64,000 bases of DNA from Favolaschia claudopus. Taxonomy: Eukaryota > Basidiomycota > Agaricomycetes > Agaricales > Mycenaceae. Shown here piece by piece: positions 23,130 through 35,295 of the stretch (its first letter is position 1; each line of letters starts with the position of its first letter). The notes beneath the pieces were generated by a model. It saw only the letters and a list, made by a program, of their open reading frames with translations. It had not been told where the DNA came from and ran no database searches. The translations under genes and the position numbers were made by a program. The stretch lies in NCBI GenBank assembly GCA_037176885.1, contig JAWWNJ010000143.1:62001-126000 (forward strand), read 5' to 3'.

Positions 23130-24210
23130 CTTCGACCCTTATCGGACGATTGCGACTCGAACGCCCATGACTCTCCAAACACAGCGGCCTCAGGAGCCCG
23201 CGAACGTGGCACAACCTTCTCGCTCTTTCTCGGTCTCCTCGTCAGCTCGTCAGCCAACGTGTATCAATTTGAATCTCCCGAACCTCCGGCGTGTCTTTGG
23301 CGCAGAAAGCCTCTCGAAGAACACGACTACAAGCCTCCAAGCCGTTGCTTCCGAAAATCTAAGCAATCTTTACGTCGAATACTTGATACTTTTCGTGTCG
23401 ACCGTTTCTCTGATCCGACGGGTATTGTACTCATACAAATTCAGACGAGGTCTTTGTCGATGCTGTACTGTATCACTCTGTCGCAACCTACGGTACTCTC
23501 ACCGCACGTTGACAAGATATTCTCTGGACGACAATTGCTCACCGCAATCTCAACCCAAAGCTCGGGTATATATGATAACTACCATCTCTCAACGAAACAG
23601 ACAGCAGTCATCAAATCATAACTACAAGCCTGCACCCACTCCCGAGAATCTACTCGACATCTCCGGAGTCGACGATTTCTCAGGCTCTACTCATCCAAAT
23701 TCAGACGGAATCTTGGTCGATGCTGCATGCAAGTACCGCTCTGTCCCAACCTACACTACATACGTTTATCAACTCAAAACTCGCTCCCCAATTCGATGTC
23801 TTGACTCCCACAAACAAGACGTCTTCATCTTGTCTAAGACTTCAACGCGATGTACTGAAAAACCTTCATCACACTTGCTAGGCTGCAATACTATTGTATA
23901 TCATATCATCCAAGCGGACCCTCCCGGGACCGCACACAGCCCTACCAGGTCAGCTGAACGCTGAACGCTTCAATCCCTCTGAGTCCGACTCAATGAAAAA
24001 TCCTCTCAAGCCTCTCTTCTTCCGCTCATACTCTCCCACCCATCTGGCAGGACTCAGACATGATCATGATTCATTCAATCGCGAACATCGACTCTCATGG
24101 CTCCCTCCTACACATAAAGATATAAACTCCTATCTCATCCTCATCCTCCGCCCCCACCCCCCGGCTCATCCGAAGTTAAAACCACAGTCCCCCCACACGC
24201 GAACCTTCAT
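23130..24210. other. Divergent intergenic region with a weak direct repeat
   Basis: It separates the BCAS3-like gene (minus) from PPxY paralogue D (plus). Positions 23325-23480 and 23620-23760 are loosely similar (AACTACAAGCCT, GTCGACGATTTCTC/GTCGACCGTTTCTC, AAATTCAGACG, TCTTGGTCGATGCTG/TCTTTGTCGATGCTG). A 265-codon plus-strand ORF (23167-23964) spans it but looks like repeat sequence, not a known protein. Confidence 0.4.
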
Positions 24211-25390
24211 ATGCTGCCTCTCGCACCGCTTATCATATCCATAGCGGTTACACTTCCCCTCCTCCACAACTACGCTCTAGGAGCCCTTACAAACCGTACC
24301 ATCGAAGATTTCGATGCCGCGGTCGACTATGGCAACTGCACCATCGCCCACTGCGACGCCACTCCAACTCAACAAAATCCGTGCCTGCTGCCTGGTTTCG
24401 ATGGCCTCACACTCACCAACGTCGAGCCATCAAACGGACTTGGCTGTCGCGTCAAAGTTTCTTTTACCGGTACTGCGCATTGTGTTTTGACTTTACTTGA
24501 TTTTATTGATAACTTAATAAATTTTTCATTTCAAAGGAACCGCCATATACGCATACCTCGGCTGCCCCCCTTCCGGCAATTGTCAATTCCAACTCGACAA
24601 CACCGCCCCACAGGCGAATATCAACGCCACCAGCAACGAAGATATCATCGCCCTTGCATATTCCAACGCTTCCCTCTCAACCTCGAACAGCCCCCACACT
24701 CTGCTCATTTCCTCAACAGGCGACACACAGTTCTTAGTTGACAAGTTCATCTACACGTACGCATGCCCTCTGCACCCATCATCATGATCAGAAACCCACA
24801 AACATCTGACAATTAATTGTGTACTTAGATTCGACGATGGATTAAATCCAACTTCGGCATCCATAACCATGCAGTCGCAATCCAGCGTGCACCCTAGCAC
24901 TATCAATCCCACAACCAACCCAACTCCATCATCTCTCGCCTCGCAATCTTCATTGCCTCCTACTCCCGCACCATCATTGACACCAAGCAATCACAGTAAC
25001 TCTCATATTAATATCGCCGGAATTCTGGGCGGCGCGATCGGTGGAATTCTGCTCGGTGCCATAACAGTATTCGCCTTGCACAGACGCTGCTGCCTGTCAA
25101 AGAAAACGCACAACGGATCGCACCTTGAGCCGTATCCACCGGCGTCGAGTGCTAGTAATACCAGTAGCGCGGCGACTCGGAATCAGAGTTCATACGCATC
25201 CCGGTGGACGAAGCCACGGCGGCCAGTTTCCTTTCGTGATCACGATATCGATATTAGCTCCCTCGACGTCCCACAGGCACATGAGCTTCCTGGGGAGCTC
25301 GAAACGCAAGAGGGTTCAGTGCGAGTCGGATCGACGCAGCGAGTAAATTCAAGTTTGAATGGTCGTCTGCCGCCGGAATATTCCGCTTGA
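24211..25390 (+). CDS. Single-pass membrane protein with PPxY tail, paralogue D
   Basis: Three exons, 24211-24469, 24537-24756 and 24829-25390, phases 1 and 2, giving 346 aa. This is the best preserved copy: signal peptide (LIISIAVTLPLLHNYALGAL), NRTIEDFDAAVDYGNCTI, CDAT, then GTAIYAYLGC and FLVDKFIYT closing the ectodomain. A Ser/Thr/Pro stalk precedes the TM segment (INIAGILGGAIGGILLGAIT) and basic residues. The tail ends PPEYSA (PPxY). Exon structure is identical to A-C. Unlike them it is divergent from, not convergent with, BCAS3 sequence, so an inversion accompanied the duplication history. Confidence 0.8.
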
Positions 25391-25866
25391 GCACTGGAGG
25401 TTGTCTTGGAAGTTTCGGGAGTATACAGGTTGGTACTACCAGGTTTGTGTTACTGGATGTACATTAGAGAGTGCTGTACGGCTGAGCATTGTGTAGGATC
25501 TTTCCCAATTGATCGGCAAGCATAGCCTCAGGATGACGGGACTGGGTCAAGGAGAACAACAGAAATAAGTAACGTCGCCGTATGGATGCTTTGAGTTGCT
25601 TTGAGCCTCTGAGTACTTGGTTCCTCAGGCTGACATTCTGTAGCACTGTAAGATACCACTGGGCATTGTACGAGTTTGACAAGAATGCGAATCGTTGTAC
25701 GATAACTAGATAATTCAACACCAATTTTGATTTTAGAGCGACTTCGGTACTACTAGTACTTAAACGCGGCGGACCGGCCCGGTTTCCATGGATTGTCGGT
25801 GTAGGGTCACATCATGTGATCGTGATCGTCACGCTTCCTCTTTACCTTCTCCCGCCATCCTCGTCC
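25391..25866. other. Intergenic
   Basis: Holds the 3' flank of PPxY gene D and the promoter of the next F-box gene. No motif or repeat was recognised. Confidence 0.4.
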
Positions 25867-27100
25867 ATGGTGCTGACTCGCAGAGCCGCCAGCGCGGCCA
25901 AATCCATAATCCGATGGCTCCCAAACGAAATACTGGCCACTATAATACAGGGCCTACCTGTAGCTGACCTTTACGCAATCTCTCTTGCTTCGCGTCTTCT
26001 CCGTAACATTGCCACCCCGTTTCTGTATCGCTGTGTGCACCTTTCAACCAGTTCCAAGCTCAGACTCCTTATACGCACGATGAAGCAACGAACAGGAGCC
26101 TCTCTCTCCTTGCATGTTCGACATTTTATCCCACCGGATAACGACGACAACGTGTGCGAAATTTCTTTGCCTCCAAGAAAGGTTCTGACGCAGAGCCTCA
26201 GAAACATGCAATATAAGCCTTCTATTGTGAAAGAACTCACCACTGTCCTCACCCAATTTTCACGCCTAGAGGCGTTGGATCTTTTTTGCACAACGGCCGT
26301 TGATTTCAGCCAGCTCCTCGAACAGGCTCGCTTTCCTCAGCTAACAGTTTTCCAATACACTCTTGGATCCGAGGCATCGTCATTGGTTGCTTCCTTCCTG
26401 AATCGCCACAAAACTCTTAAAGTTCTGTCACTCCTTGAGAGCCAAGCATGCGATCTTCATGGTCCGATCCATCTTCCCCATCTCCACACGCTCAATCTCC
26501 CCCATAACTACTACGCGTCGTTCGTCCTAGATGATGTACAGCTCGAATCAGTCACGCTCATGGTTTACAACCCCCACTTTGACTTTGAACCGACCTGGCG
26601 CGTGCTCGGCGCATCGCCACGGTTGACAACTGTAGAAATTCTGTGCGGGGTGCATCACTTTGACGACGCAGCTGAGCTCGGAAACATCGCCAAACATCTC
26701 CCACATATTCACACCCTATCCGTTGGCAGGCCTGCTTCTGGTTTAGAAATTCTTTCTCTGGTACGCCTACTTCTCGTTCATGTTCTCGGCGATGCCGCTC
26801 CCTGTTTCCGTTCTCACTCTAATTGCAGGATGATTCCAACGCGATCGTCCTTCACCTCACAAAATTCTCGTCTCTTCACTCTTTGGATCTGGACTCCCAA
26901 TTCAACGTTACCTATTTCAAGGGAATCGAGGATGAAGTCCGCCGCTGGTCTGGTGCATGCAAGACGCTTGTCGAAATTGCAATCGGTGTGTTTTAAACTC
27001 GTTGAACGTAGCATGTATTGAGTTATGCTGCTTTTCAGCTGGCGACCAATGGAACTGGGATAAAGAAAAGCAAGACTGGGTACATAGTCCCCGGGCCTGA
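25867..27100 (+). CDS. F-box protein
   Basis: Three exons, 25867-26760, 26829-26985 and 27039-27100, phases 0 and 1, giving 370 aa. The start at 25867 has CCATGG context; the frame is open from 25816. The F-box is at about residues 15-55: WLPNEILATIIQGLPVADLYAISLASRLLRNI, then PFLYRCVHL. The remainder is made of repeated hydrophobic beta/loop units (LPHLHTLNLPHNYY, LESVTLMVYNP), typical of the leucine-rich substrate-binding part of agaricomycete F-box proteins. The C-terminal exon gives a Trp-rich end (DQWNWDKEKQDW). It is expected to be a substrate adaptor of an SCF ligase; the target is unknown. It is only distantly like the F-box gene at 1454. Confidence 0.78.
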
Positions 27101-27316
27101 CGTTACACACTGGCGTAAATAATCACAATGAATTGCGTCTCCTTGTTGTTCCCCAGTCGGAAAACCATTGGTCTTCTGACCCCTCCCTCCGTGAGCCATC
27201 GGTCCGCCATCAACCGCCATCACGATGTCTCCGGGGTTCTTCCGCACCACCTGAGCCAACGCACGACATAAAAGCTCGTCAGGATTCATCTCCGGCACCC
27301 CGACTTTCATCCAGCT

Positions 27317-28974
27317 ATGCTACTACTAGTAGTACGTCTTTCCCGACTCGCTTTCATAGCATCTTCGTTGTCTTTGGTCGATGGCTTTAACCCTACTGCA
27401 ACCTCGAGCCAGAGCCTACGGCCGGCATATTGGTTCAGCTTGTCGGTATCTCGCTATTCAATATTTATCCACTGAAACGCAATTCAAATCAAATTGACTT
27501 TTGATTCAATTCTTTCAGCGGCGATTCCTACACTCAGACTGGATTCAATATCACCACCGGACCATTACCTTCGCCAGGAAATCCGCTGGGGAATCCTGCG
27601 TACCCCGTGCGTCTACCTTCAATCATCTTTTCTTAGGATATTCTGCTGACCCCTGTTAGGGCGATACCGCAACCCCAGGCGAAAACTGGATCGACGTCGC
27701 CACTACAAAGTCTAACCATTCGCTCGTTTTGACGTGTGTCTATTTATCCCTCTGACGCCATCTCTCTCCCTATTCTGTTTTGGATCGACAAATGCAACCC
27801 GATTGAATATCTCTCCTTCAGATTTAACTTCGCTTTTAGCGGTGCCACAGTCTCGCGCGACATCGTCCCTCCTTACGCCGACTTTGTCAGAACTCTACCT
27901 GACCAGATCGATGAGCTTGTTGCTTGGGATAACGGGAACACAAAACGGGTTTGGAGGAGCGATGATGCATTGTTTTCTATCTGGGTGAGTACTTTCGAGA
28001 GTCAACAATCTCTGCCTTCGACATCGGCCTCGTGTACTCAAAGTTCAAACACTGACCAAGCTGTTATTCCATGTAGATCGGAATCAACGACATCGATTTG
28101 AGCTATGCGTCGGATGTTAATCATACTGCGTACGTCCTCGTGCAATGCTTACTGCTCTTCGGGATGGTTTGTGCTAATTCACGCAATGCACTAGATTGAC
28201 AGACAAGCTGATAACGCGGTACTTCGAACAAGTTGAGGACCTCGTGCGTTTCCTACTCGTTTTATGCGACCATATGTTTCCAAATTGATCATACTTGCAG
28301 TAGTGAGCCTTGCTTTCTCTTGACCACCAAATCTCGAATTATTCGTTATTGACAGTAACCTTGGTGCCCGCAACTTCCTCTTCATCAACGTACACTTTCA
28401 CTCTTTCCCTCCACTCTTTGTTCCGAAACAATCTTAACCAGGTTCCCCCACTCAACCGCACCCCATCTCTCCTCGGCCAACCCGCCTCCGTGCGCGCCAA
28501 AGAGGCAGGCATCATAGCGTATTACAATGCCCAGCTCCGGGAGGGCGTCCGTGCGTTTCGACAGCGCAAGCGGCATCAAAAACGAAGAGAAGTGAAGACA
28601 TGGGAGTACGACGCGTACGAGGCGTTTACGAGGGTGCTGGATCGGCCTGGTGAGGTGAGTGTCGTGTCGTTTGAAGCCTGGGTTTGTATTAGATTTGAAT
28701 GTGCGCTGATGCACTCATTCTCGTCAGTACGGCTTCAACAATGTAACAGGCGACGATGGTACACCGGGACAATTTTGGTAGTGAGTGCACATTCTCAGCT
28801 CTCGCTCTCTCGGACACTCTCTATCTTGCTGCGTTTCGCCTCCAAGATCAGGTCTTCGATTTTGCAGATATGCTGACAAGTGTTTCCGCTAGCAACTGGC
28901 TGCACCCCGTTTCGGCCGCACAAGTCATTTTCGGTAGGGAGATTGGGGAGCTGCTGGCTGGGACGCCGTGGTGA
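27317..28974 (+). CDS. CE16-type GDSL/SGNH acetylesterase, secreted
   Basis: Eleven exons: 27317-27441, 27519-27606, 27660-27733, 27822-27984, 28077-28129, 28195-28243, 28301-28302, 28356-28389, 28442-28654, 28728-28780 and 28893-28974. Every phase closes, giving 311 aa. There is a hydrophobic leader (VVRLSRLAFIASSLSL). Block I is FGDSYTQTGFNITTGPLP with the nucleophilic Ser of GDS. NFAFSGATV follows with the oxyanion Gly, then IWIGINDIDLSY (block III Asn), NLGARNFLFINVPPLNR, and FWYNWLHPVSAAQ with the catalytic His. CE16 enzymes remove acetyl groups from xylo- or other oligosaccharides outside the cell. Exon 7 is only two nucleotides (TA), yet it is needed to give LYNLGARN. The number of exons is high but usual for this family in agaricomycetes. 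Confidence 0.82.
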
Positions 28975-29667
28975 TGGCGGGCTCAGGGCGTCCTGTGTCG
29001 ACGCACAGATCAAAGAAACGATGTCAGCTCTTTTGTTATGCTATAAAAGGCCGACCGAATGTTCAACGTTCAGAGTGTCATTTTACTTTCAATCGATGTG
29101 ACCTAGAAAGACGACACGAGCTATTTTTTGAGATACGGCTGAAACACAATGAAGTAAAGGACATGGGTGATGTAAGTATGCTAATAAGACAGAAAAGAAC
29201 TTGAAGCCTGAGACCAGGCAGTTAAACAACACAATACGTTCATATAATCGTGTAACTACTGCTAAAAACTCAATTCTTTGTGTCTTTATCCCACTTCAGC
29301 CAGCTTCCCAGTTTAGGTGCGGTTTGGATGAAGCGACATGAAAAATCTGTGAAAAATTGTGAAATGTGCCGGCATGTCACAAAGATCTCATCAGGGAAGT
29401 CACTGATGATCTCCTCTTGCCTTCCACCGTCATCTGCCCCGTTGGCAAGAACCTACTAATCCACGAACGCATTTCTTTCATCCCTTTTCTCCGAAACTCG
29501 AATTTCAATGGGCCTTTGCTTATCAAGTTTCCTGACATCGGGTCCAGCATTAGTCGTTGGTTGAGGACATTATTAAGCACCGCTCAAGGGTTAGTCAGTC
29601 ATCACTCGTCCGCCTACTTAAAGTCGCATTCATCCTCTCACTCATCATTCACTCTCAATACAATACA
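28975..29667. other. Intergenic
   Basis: Tandem plus-strand genes on both sides. Nothing recognised except the probable promoter just before 29668. Confidence 0.4.
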
Positions 29668-31329
29668 ATGGCCCCAGTAACCAATGCTCGAGTTCTCTTT
29701 GGCAGCGTTCCCAAAGGTGAGTATGAAGCATGGTGGCCTGAGCGTACCCACTCGCCAATTCGGATTCTCATATCGTTTTTTAGATTTCCCGATTCCTGGC
29801 GAAACGACTGTGTATGATACAAGCCAGACCATCGATCTCGACAACGCACCGCTCAATGGTGGATTCCTCGTCAAGACGCTCGTACTTTCGCTGGACCCGT
29901 ACATGCGCGGAAAGATGCGCAGCCCGGAGAAGAAATCCTACTCGGTTAGATCTCTCTCCTTCAGCGGCACTTTATAATTCCGATGCCATCCCAGCCTGCA
30001 TTCATTCCTGGCGAGCCCCTCTACGGCCATGGCGTCGGCGTCGTTTTGCGCTCCGAGAATCCTGTGGTGCCAGTCGGGAAATACGTCTATGGGCAATTCA
30101 GTACGCCAGATTTTTTATATATTCGAATATTACGGCGATAGACGTGTTTCCTTGCAGATCACCAGCAGTATCGCATCGTCGAAAGCACTGACAAGGTGGA
30201 GTTAGAAATCCTCGAGAAGCACCCCAAGCTTCCATGGACAACGTTTGTTGGAGCTTTAGGAATGCCCGGTACACCGAGAAATTTGATTTCTCGCTGTAAA
30301 TGTAGCTCATCAACATCTACAGGGAAGACGGCGTTTGCCGGATGGAGGGAGTTTTCCAAGGCCAAGACGGTACGTTGTCGACAATACCCCCACCAATGTT
30401 TTCTAACGTAAAATGCGTAGGGCGAAGTCGCCTTCATCACCACCGGAGCAGGTACTTGCTTTCGCTGTCCTTATATTTTTACCCGTACTAAATTAATCGA
30501 ACAGGTCCTGTCGGCTCGTACGTCCTTCGCACTTCTCATTCCCTCTTTACTCCTAATTAATTATCACCCTCCCCCACAGCTTGGTCATCCAACTCGCCAA
30601 GCGTGACGGCCTCAAGGTCATCGCATCTGCCGGGTCAGACGACAAAGTCAAATTCATGAAAGATATCGGCGCGGATGTGGCGTTTAATTATAAGACCACG
30701 GATACACGCGAAGTTTTGGAGCGGGAAGGACCCATTGATGTGTAAGTGTTCCGTTTGTTCTCCTCTGTCGTGTGTATGTTCATTCACGGACTGAAGATAT
30801 TGGGACAATGTTGGCGGCGAAATCCTCGAAGCTGCTTTGGATAATGCTAACATAAATGCTCGGTTTATCGTGCGTTCATCTGCCGCTTGACATGCCCCTG
30901 CCAATTTTCTGACCGTGAAGCTAGGAATGCGGTATGATTTCAGGTATGTCCATCCTCCCACTTCTGAAATCGTATAACGCTGATTTGTTCTTGCGATCGC
31001 TAGGATATAACACCGGCGATCAAGGCGTCAAGGTACTTTTTACCTCACTCTTAGCATTCTCTGCTCAATCTCCGTGCCTTTCCTCCACTTCACAGAATCT
31101 ATTCCAATTATTCGCTAAATCGATCACTCTCTATGGTTTCTTATTCTCCCGCCTGCACCACAAATACGACGAGGAATTCTCCCGCACCATTCCCGCGGCC
31201 TTGGCGTCCGGAGAGATCAAGTACACGGAAGAGGTACATTACGGGCTGGATAAGGTTGGCGATGCGATTTTGCGGATCCAGAAGGGGGAGAATGCGGCGA
31301 AGGTCGTTGTTGTGGTTGCGGAGGAATAG
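29668..31329 (+). CDS. Zinc-less MDR oxidoreductase (NADP-dependent, LTB4DH/prostaglandin reductase-like)
   Basis: Twelve exons: 29668-29716, 29784-29944, 29995-30100, 30158-30268, 30323-30369, 30421-30451, 30505-30517, 30580-30741, 30797-30869, 30925-30943, 31004-31032 and 31096-31329. This gives 344 aa with all phases closing. Family marks are VLSLDPYMRGKM, YGHGVGVVLRSENP, GALGMPGKTAFAGW and the nucleotide-binding AGPVGSLVIQLAKRDGLKVI. YWDNVGGEILEAAL, GMISGYNTG and the C-terminal HYGLDKVGDAILRIQKGENA also fit. No structural or catalytic zinc ligands are seen, so it should reduce double bonds of alpha,beta-unsaturated carbonyls with NADPH in the cytosol. Several exons are tiny (13, 19, 29 and 31 nt). 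Confidence 0.85.
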
Positions 31330-31750
31330 GTATGAAGTCGGACAGAGAAGCGAGGAGAGCGGCATGAGGTGTATAGCTATAGTATGTGGTTTATTCTTGT
31401 TGTCAATTCGAACCGAAGGAGGAACAATGGATTGCATTCATCGATTTCATAGGCTCAGCACCGAAAACTTGGGGGCTCAAGAAATTCAGAGTACTCTCAA
31501 GAAAGTTTTTTTAAATCTCACTGCTGTACAGACTCTCACCGCGCATGGTTACCATACCCTTAGGCCACTGGTAACTCCCGAATACAGGTACGGTTGATGT
31601 GGGATCGACAGTCAAGGGTATTCATAGATCTCGAAGCGGGTCTATCCAAATATAATACAAGACATTTCCGAAGGCGGTACGGTACGTCGTCTTCCAGATC
31701 TACACTTCGCGCTCACCATCAATCAACTTTGTGATGTCGCTTTCCAATTT
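31330..31750. other. Intergenic between convergent genes
   Basis: Shared 3' flank of the MDR gene and the Zn2Cys6 gene. No structure noticed. Confidence 0.4.
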
Positions 31751-32601
31751 TCAGGAGTTGAAGTTCGCTCCGCAGCAGCATGGGGTTCCCGGAGGGCATA
31801 CACAGGGTCTGCAAATAAGAGTCGATTTTATTTGTGAGTCAATACAGTAATAATTGAATAGGATTCGAATTCATCACGCACAGAGGTTGAGGCCACGAAG
31901 GATATCCCAATGTTCCTGCTCCCGGCTGCATAGGCTGCGGCGCCATATTATACGCTGCGTCATACTGCTGTGGATAACCGCTGTACTGAGCTTGATGGTA
32001 GTATTGCGACTGCTGATTCATGCCCATTCCACTCGAGGGAGGAGGGTAATATTGACTGGAGTCCGGGATGGCCGGAGTCCCCGACGCGATGTACGATGGC
32101 TGCTGCTGCTGCTGGGGTGTCTGCTGTGACCTTGACTTCCCCCCACTACTACTGTTCGCAGGCGCGTTGCGCGGCTGGTAGGGATACCGCGGGGTCGAGC
32201 TTTGTCTGGCACTTTTTCCTGTGGCGGAAGCGCTGCTTCCGCCGCCGAGAAAGTCGTTGATCCCGGCGGAAGGCGGAGTGATTGTCTGCTGCCCCCAAAC
32301 TTCGTCTCCGTATCCTCGCCCATGAGAAGTGGGGACGTTGATCTCGGGGGGTTGTGGTGTCCCTGGTCGTGAATCAACATAGTCGTCGGGGACGGCGAAG
32401 TATTCGCATTTTGCGCCTTTGATAGCGCAACGTGTGCAGGGGGTATATTCAACTTCCGATGTGCGGACGCACTGAGTTGCAAGACAGCTTCAGTTGGTGC
32501 TTTGGATGTAACAAAACGGAAGAAGCTCGTACTTTAACTTTTTTCAACCTGCAGTTGGAACATGCAACATATGCTCTGCGCCGTTTGGTGAAAAGGTTCA
32601 T
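31751..32601 (-). CDS. Small Zn2Cys6 binuclear-cluster protein
   Basis: Three exons, 32601-32533, 32471-31882 and 31808-31751, giving 238 aa. The cluster sits at the very N-terminus: CSNCRLKKVKC, ten residues, CTRCAIKGAKC. This fits C-x2-C-x6-C-x10-C-x2-C-x6-C of fungal Gal4-type regulators, and the intron falls inside it just before Cys3. The rest is Pro/Gln/Tyr-rich and disordered (QQQQQ, SQYYPPPSSGMGMNQQ, YSGYPQQYDAAYN), resembling an activation region. There is no fungal-specific TF middle-homology region, so it belongs to the short basidiomycete type. If the last intron is not removed the protein ends at 31839 instead. Likely a nuclear transcription factor binding CGG half-sites; targets unknown. 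Confidence 0.75.
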
Positions 32602-33973
32602 CGCGGACGAGGAGGAAGTACTAGTTATATCCGGTGAAGTCCGGGTGTTCTTTCGTCGTTTCTGACAGTGGGTCTCTTATATTTCACCTTCAGTAAGTTA
32701 ATTCCACTGCATTCGTATGTTTCAAGCAAAACAGCGGAACTTCGTCCACGCATGGGATGCAAGCAGAATCAAACCACCTGAACACAGCGCGCACTTGATA
32801 CACTGTTCAACTTCATGAGCAACTCTCCATCGCTCGTTTTACTCTCGAGGCTGCGGTAAAGCATTGCAGGCGAAACATCCCCGAACACTAGATCACACTG
32901 ATTGCTTTGGACTGTTTCCTATTATGACTTCACAGTGCACTGAAGCTCGAAAATACTGGGAACCCCCGCCTGAAGGCATCATTCGAGGCATGCCTTCCTG
33001 TCGCGTTCATCGCACTAACCACATAGCTGAGGCAAAAGAATCAATATCAAGGAGGGCCGTTTCGGGCGAGCATGAGGGAAGGGAGGAGGACTGCGCGACC
33101 TCCGGGAAAAACAGGTTGAAGCAACATCTCCGCTGCCTTCTCAACCCTAGATGATGGGAGCCACGCAGGCGGGATCTCCTTGTTGAGGCGCTGCACTCAC
33201 CGACGGGTTTTGATGCGGTCGGATCAACCAAAAGTCGATGTCGGGGTTCAGATTAGAAAGAGAAAACTTGTCCTAGAGGACTAAATTCCAGACAGGTTCG
33301 AAATCATTCCAGAGCGACAGGATTCAAGTTCCTCCCTCCACCTTTTTTTCCCGATTTCATATCTACACTTCAATCAGTCAACCCAACTCGTTGACAAGAC
33401 ACCGAATCGGTGATATCAATGACGGCCGTCGACCCGGTATCGTATGCATCCCAAATGGTTTCTGGATGGCTCACAGCACAGAACCCGAACATCGCTTATG
33501 GGCTCCGAGTAAGTACTTACGCAGAGATGTCGACGAATCACGGCTAGGTCTTTTTGGATTGCACGAGCTTACTTAATGAAAATGCATCGACTTAGTTCGG
33601 AGAGAGGGATCCGTTGCTTTTCTTGCTCTTTTCGATGCGCTGGACTGGTGTGTCGCAACGCTTCGTTCGAAGTTCAACTTCTTTGAACCTGGGAAAACAG
33701 CTGTGCCGTGATGACGGCAACTGCTCGGCACAAATCGGGCCGCAACATCACTTTGCCGGACTTCCTTCCGTTGATGAAAATGAGCGGCTTGACGATCAAA
33801 AGTTTCCTCTAGAGCTCCATAAACTGTACGGTGCTATATTTTTAAACATCGATGCAGTGTGATATCGTCGCTACCTCCGTTCTCCGACTCATGGTTTTAG
33901 AGAAATCTTTAACCTTCAGGTCAATTGTACGAACGCTTCAAGTTCTCTGCATTTCAACATCTCAGTTGGACGA
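32602..33973. other. Intergenic, no recognised gene
   Basis: Short ORFs only (largest about 113 codons), none with familiar motifs or sensible splicing. No repeat shared with the rest of the window was noticed. Confidence 0.4.
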
Positions 33974-34689
33974 TTATCTCAGTTCAAGCAAAGAAACATC
34001 ATACGAACCCAAACAATCCCCCGTAAACACAGGAGCCTTGACCCTCCCCGCCAGCGCCGTGAAGGTCAAATCATGCAGCACGGTCCACGAATCATACGCC
34101 GCAATGGGATTATTCGAACAAGCGTATGCCCTGGCATCAATCAAGGTCGCCTGCCCTCCGCAAATACTCTCGAAGCGGAATGCTTCTGTATAGCTGTAGA
34201 GCTTCACCGAAGATCCGAAATTGACTCCTTGCCCCGAAGCAGTGAATCCTTTGCCGTGATACGCATACGCGAGGGCATCGGCGTGCGAGGTGTACATGGT
34301 CAAAGTTTCGTTGAAGTGAATACCGCCGACGTCTCCGGCGCGAGTGGCGCCGGGAACGTTGTCGATACCAGTGGTATTTGACACTATGGTGCCCTCCTGA
34401 GAATGAGTGAATGAGTACTTAATGTGTTTGCGTCGCGCGGGATATTGAGTATTCGGTACTGAGTACTTACATACCAAGATTCGTCGAAGAACGACTTTGT
34501 CAAATTCGTGAATTTATGCAACGGAGCATAGTATTTGTAGGTGTTCAATATGAAGCTGGTGTGCGCGTTCTTGTCGCAGTGGATGTCGCTAGATATATAC
34601 GGCGAGTAGCCACCAGTTGCGTTGACCAGGACAAACACAGGGATTGAGACGAGGCAGAGAAGGAGGTGGAGTACCCGTGTAGAGAGCAT
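33974..34689 (-). CDS. Secreted protein of unknown function
   Basis: Two exons, 34689-34471 and 34396-33974, phase 0, giving 213 aa. There is a clear signal peptide (VLHLLLCLVSIPVFVLVNAT). The mature part has potential N-glycosylation sites (NLT, NTT, NET) and four or more Cys (HCDKN, ESICGG, AYACSN, GDCLG), which suggests extracellular disulfides. I do not recognise the family. The alternation of beta-type stretches (SVKLYSYTEAFRFESI, WTVLHDLTFTAL) suggests a small beta-rich fold. It lies near the secreted GH47 enzyme, but spacing and strands do not indicate co-regulation. Confidence 0.65.
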
Positions 34690-35295
34690 TGAGGTGAGGG
34701 AGTTAATGGGATCCCAAGCTCGAGCCCACTTCGTTTATGTAGCCACCGATAGTGCAATCTCCGTCAAGCGCCGAGCAGTCATTAATGAGGGGCAAAGTCG
34801 GGTCCTTGGGGGCAAAATCAAAAGAACCTCGACTTCATGCCGGGATGCAGAATTAATGTAGGAATTCCAGGCGAGAATTGGGTGCTCGGGCTTGACTGGA
34901 TCCGAATCGCTCCAAAGGAAATATGATGGGTGTGATGCAACGTTCCAGAGAATCGCCAGAACCGCGATAAGGGGCTCAAAGAACGGACTTTGTCGGAAGC
35001 AGAAACCCCAGCTAGAAGCTACCTGCTGAACAATGCAAAATCACACAGCTCCCACTCGACGGGATTCAACGGGGCTTCAACGGGTTACCGTCGGGCATCT
35101 CGGTAACCGGACATGTCCCCGAAGCTTACTAGTCAGGAATACTTAGCCTAAATACGCTGCACACGCCACCCAAGTCGGGGACGACAAGGAAATAGTCCGG
35201 ACTATATGGATACATTAAGTCATTGGTTTACAAAGCTTTGATGATTACAGTGTCCTTATCGTGTGTCATTGGTTCAATCTTCTTCTGTCTAAGCT
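34690..35295. other. Intergenic
   Basis: Promoter region of the secreted-protein gene (minus) and 3' flank of the DUF6593 gene. Nothing specific was recognised. Confidence 0.4.

Noticed and set aside
23167..23964. 265-codon plus ORF in the BCAS3/PPxY D spacer
   Set aside because: It spans an internal direct repeat, has no known motif and lies where regulatory DNA is expected. Possibly coding, but unsupported.
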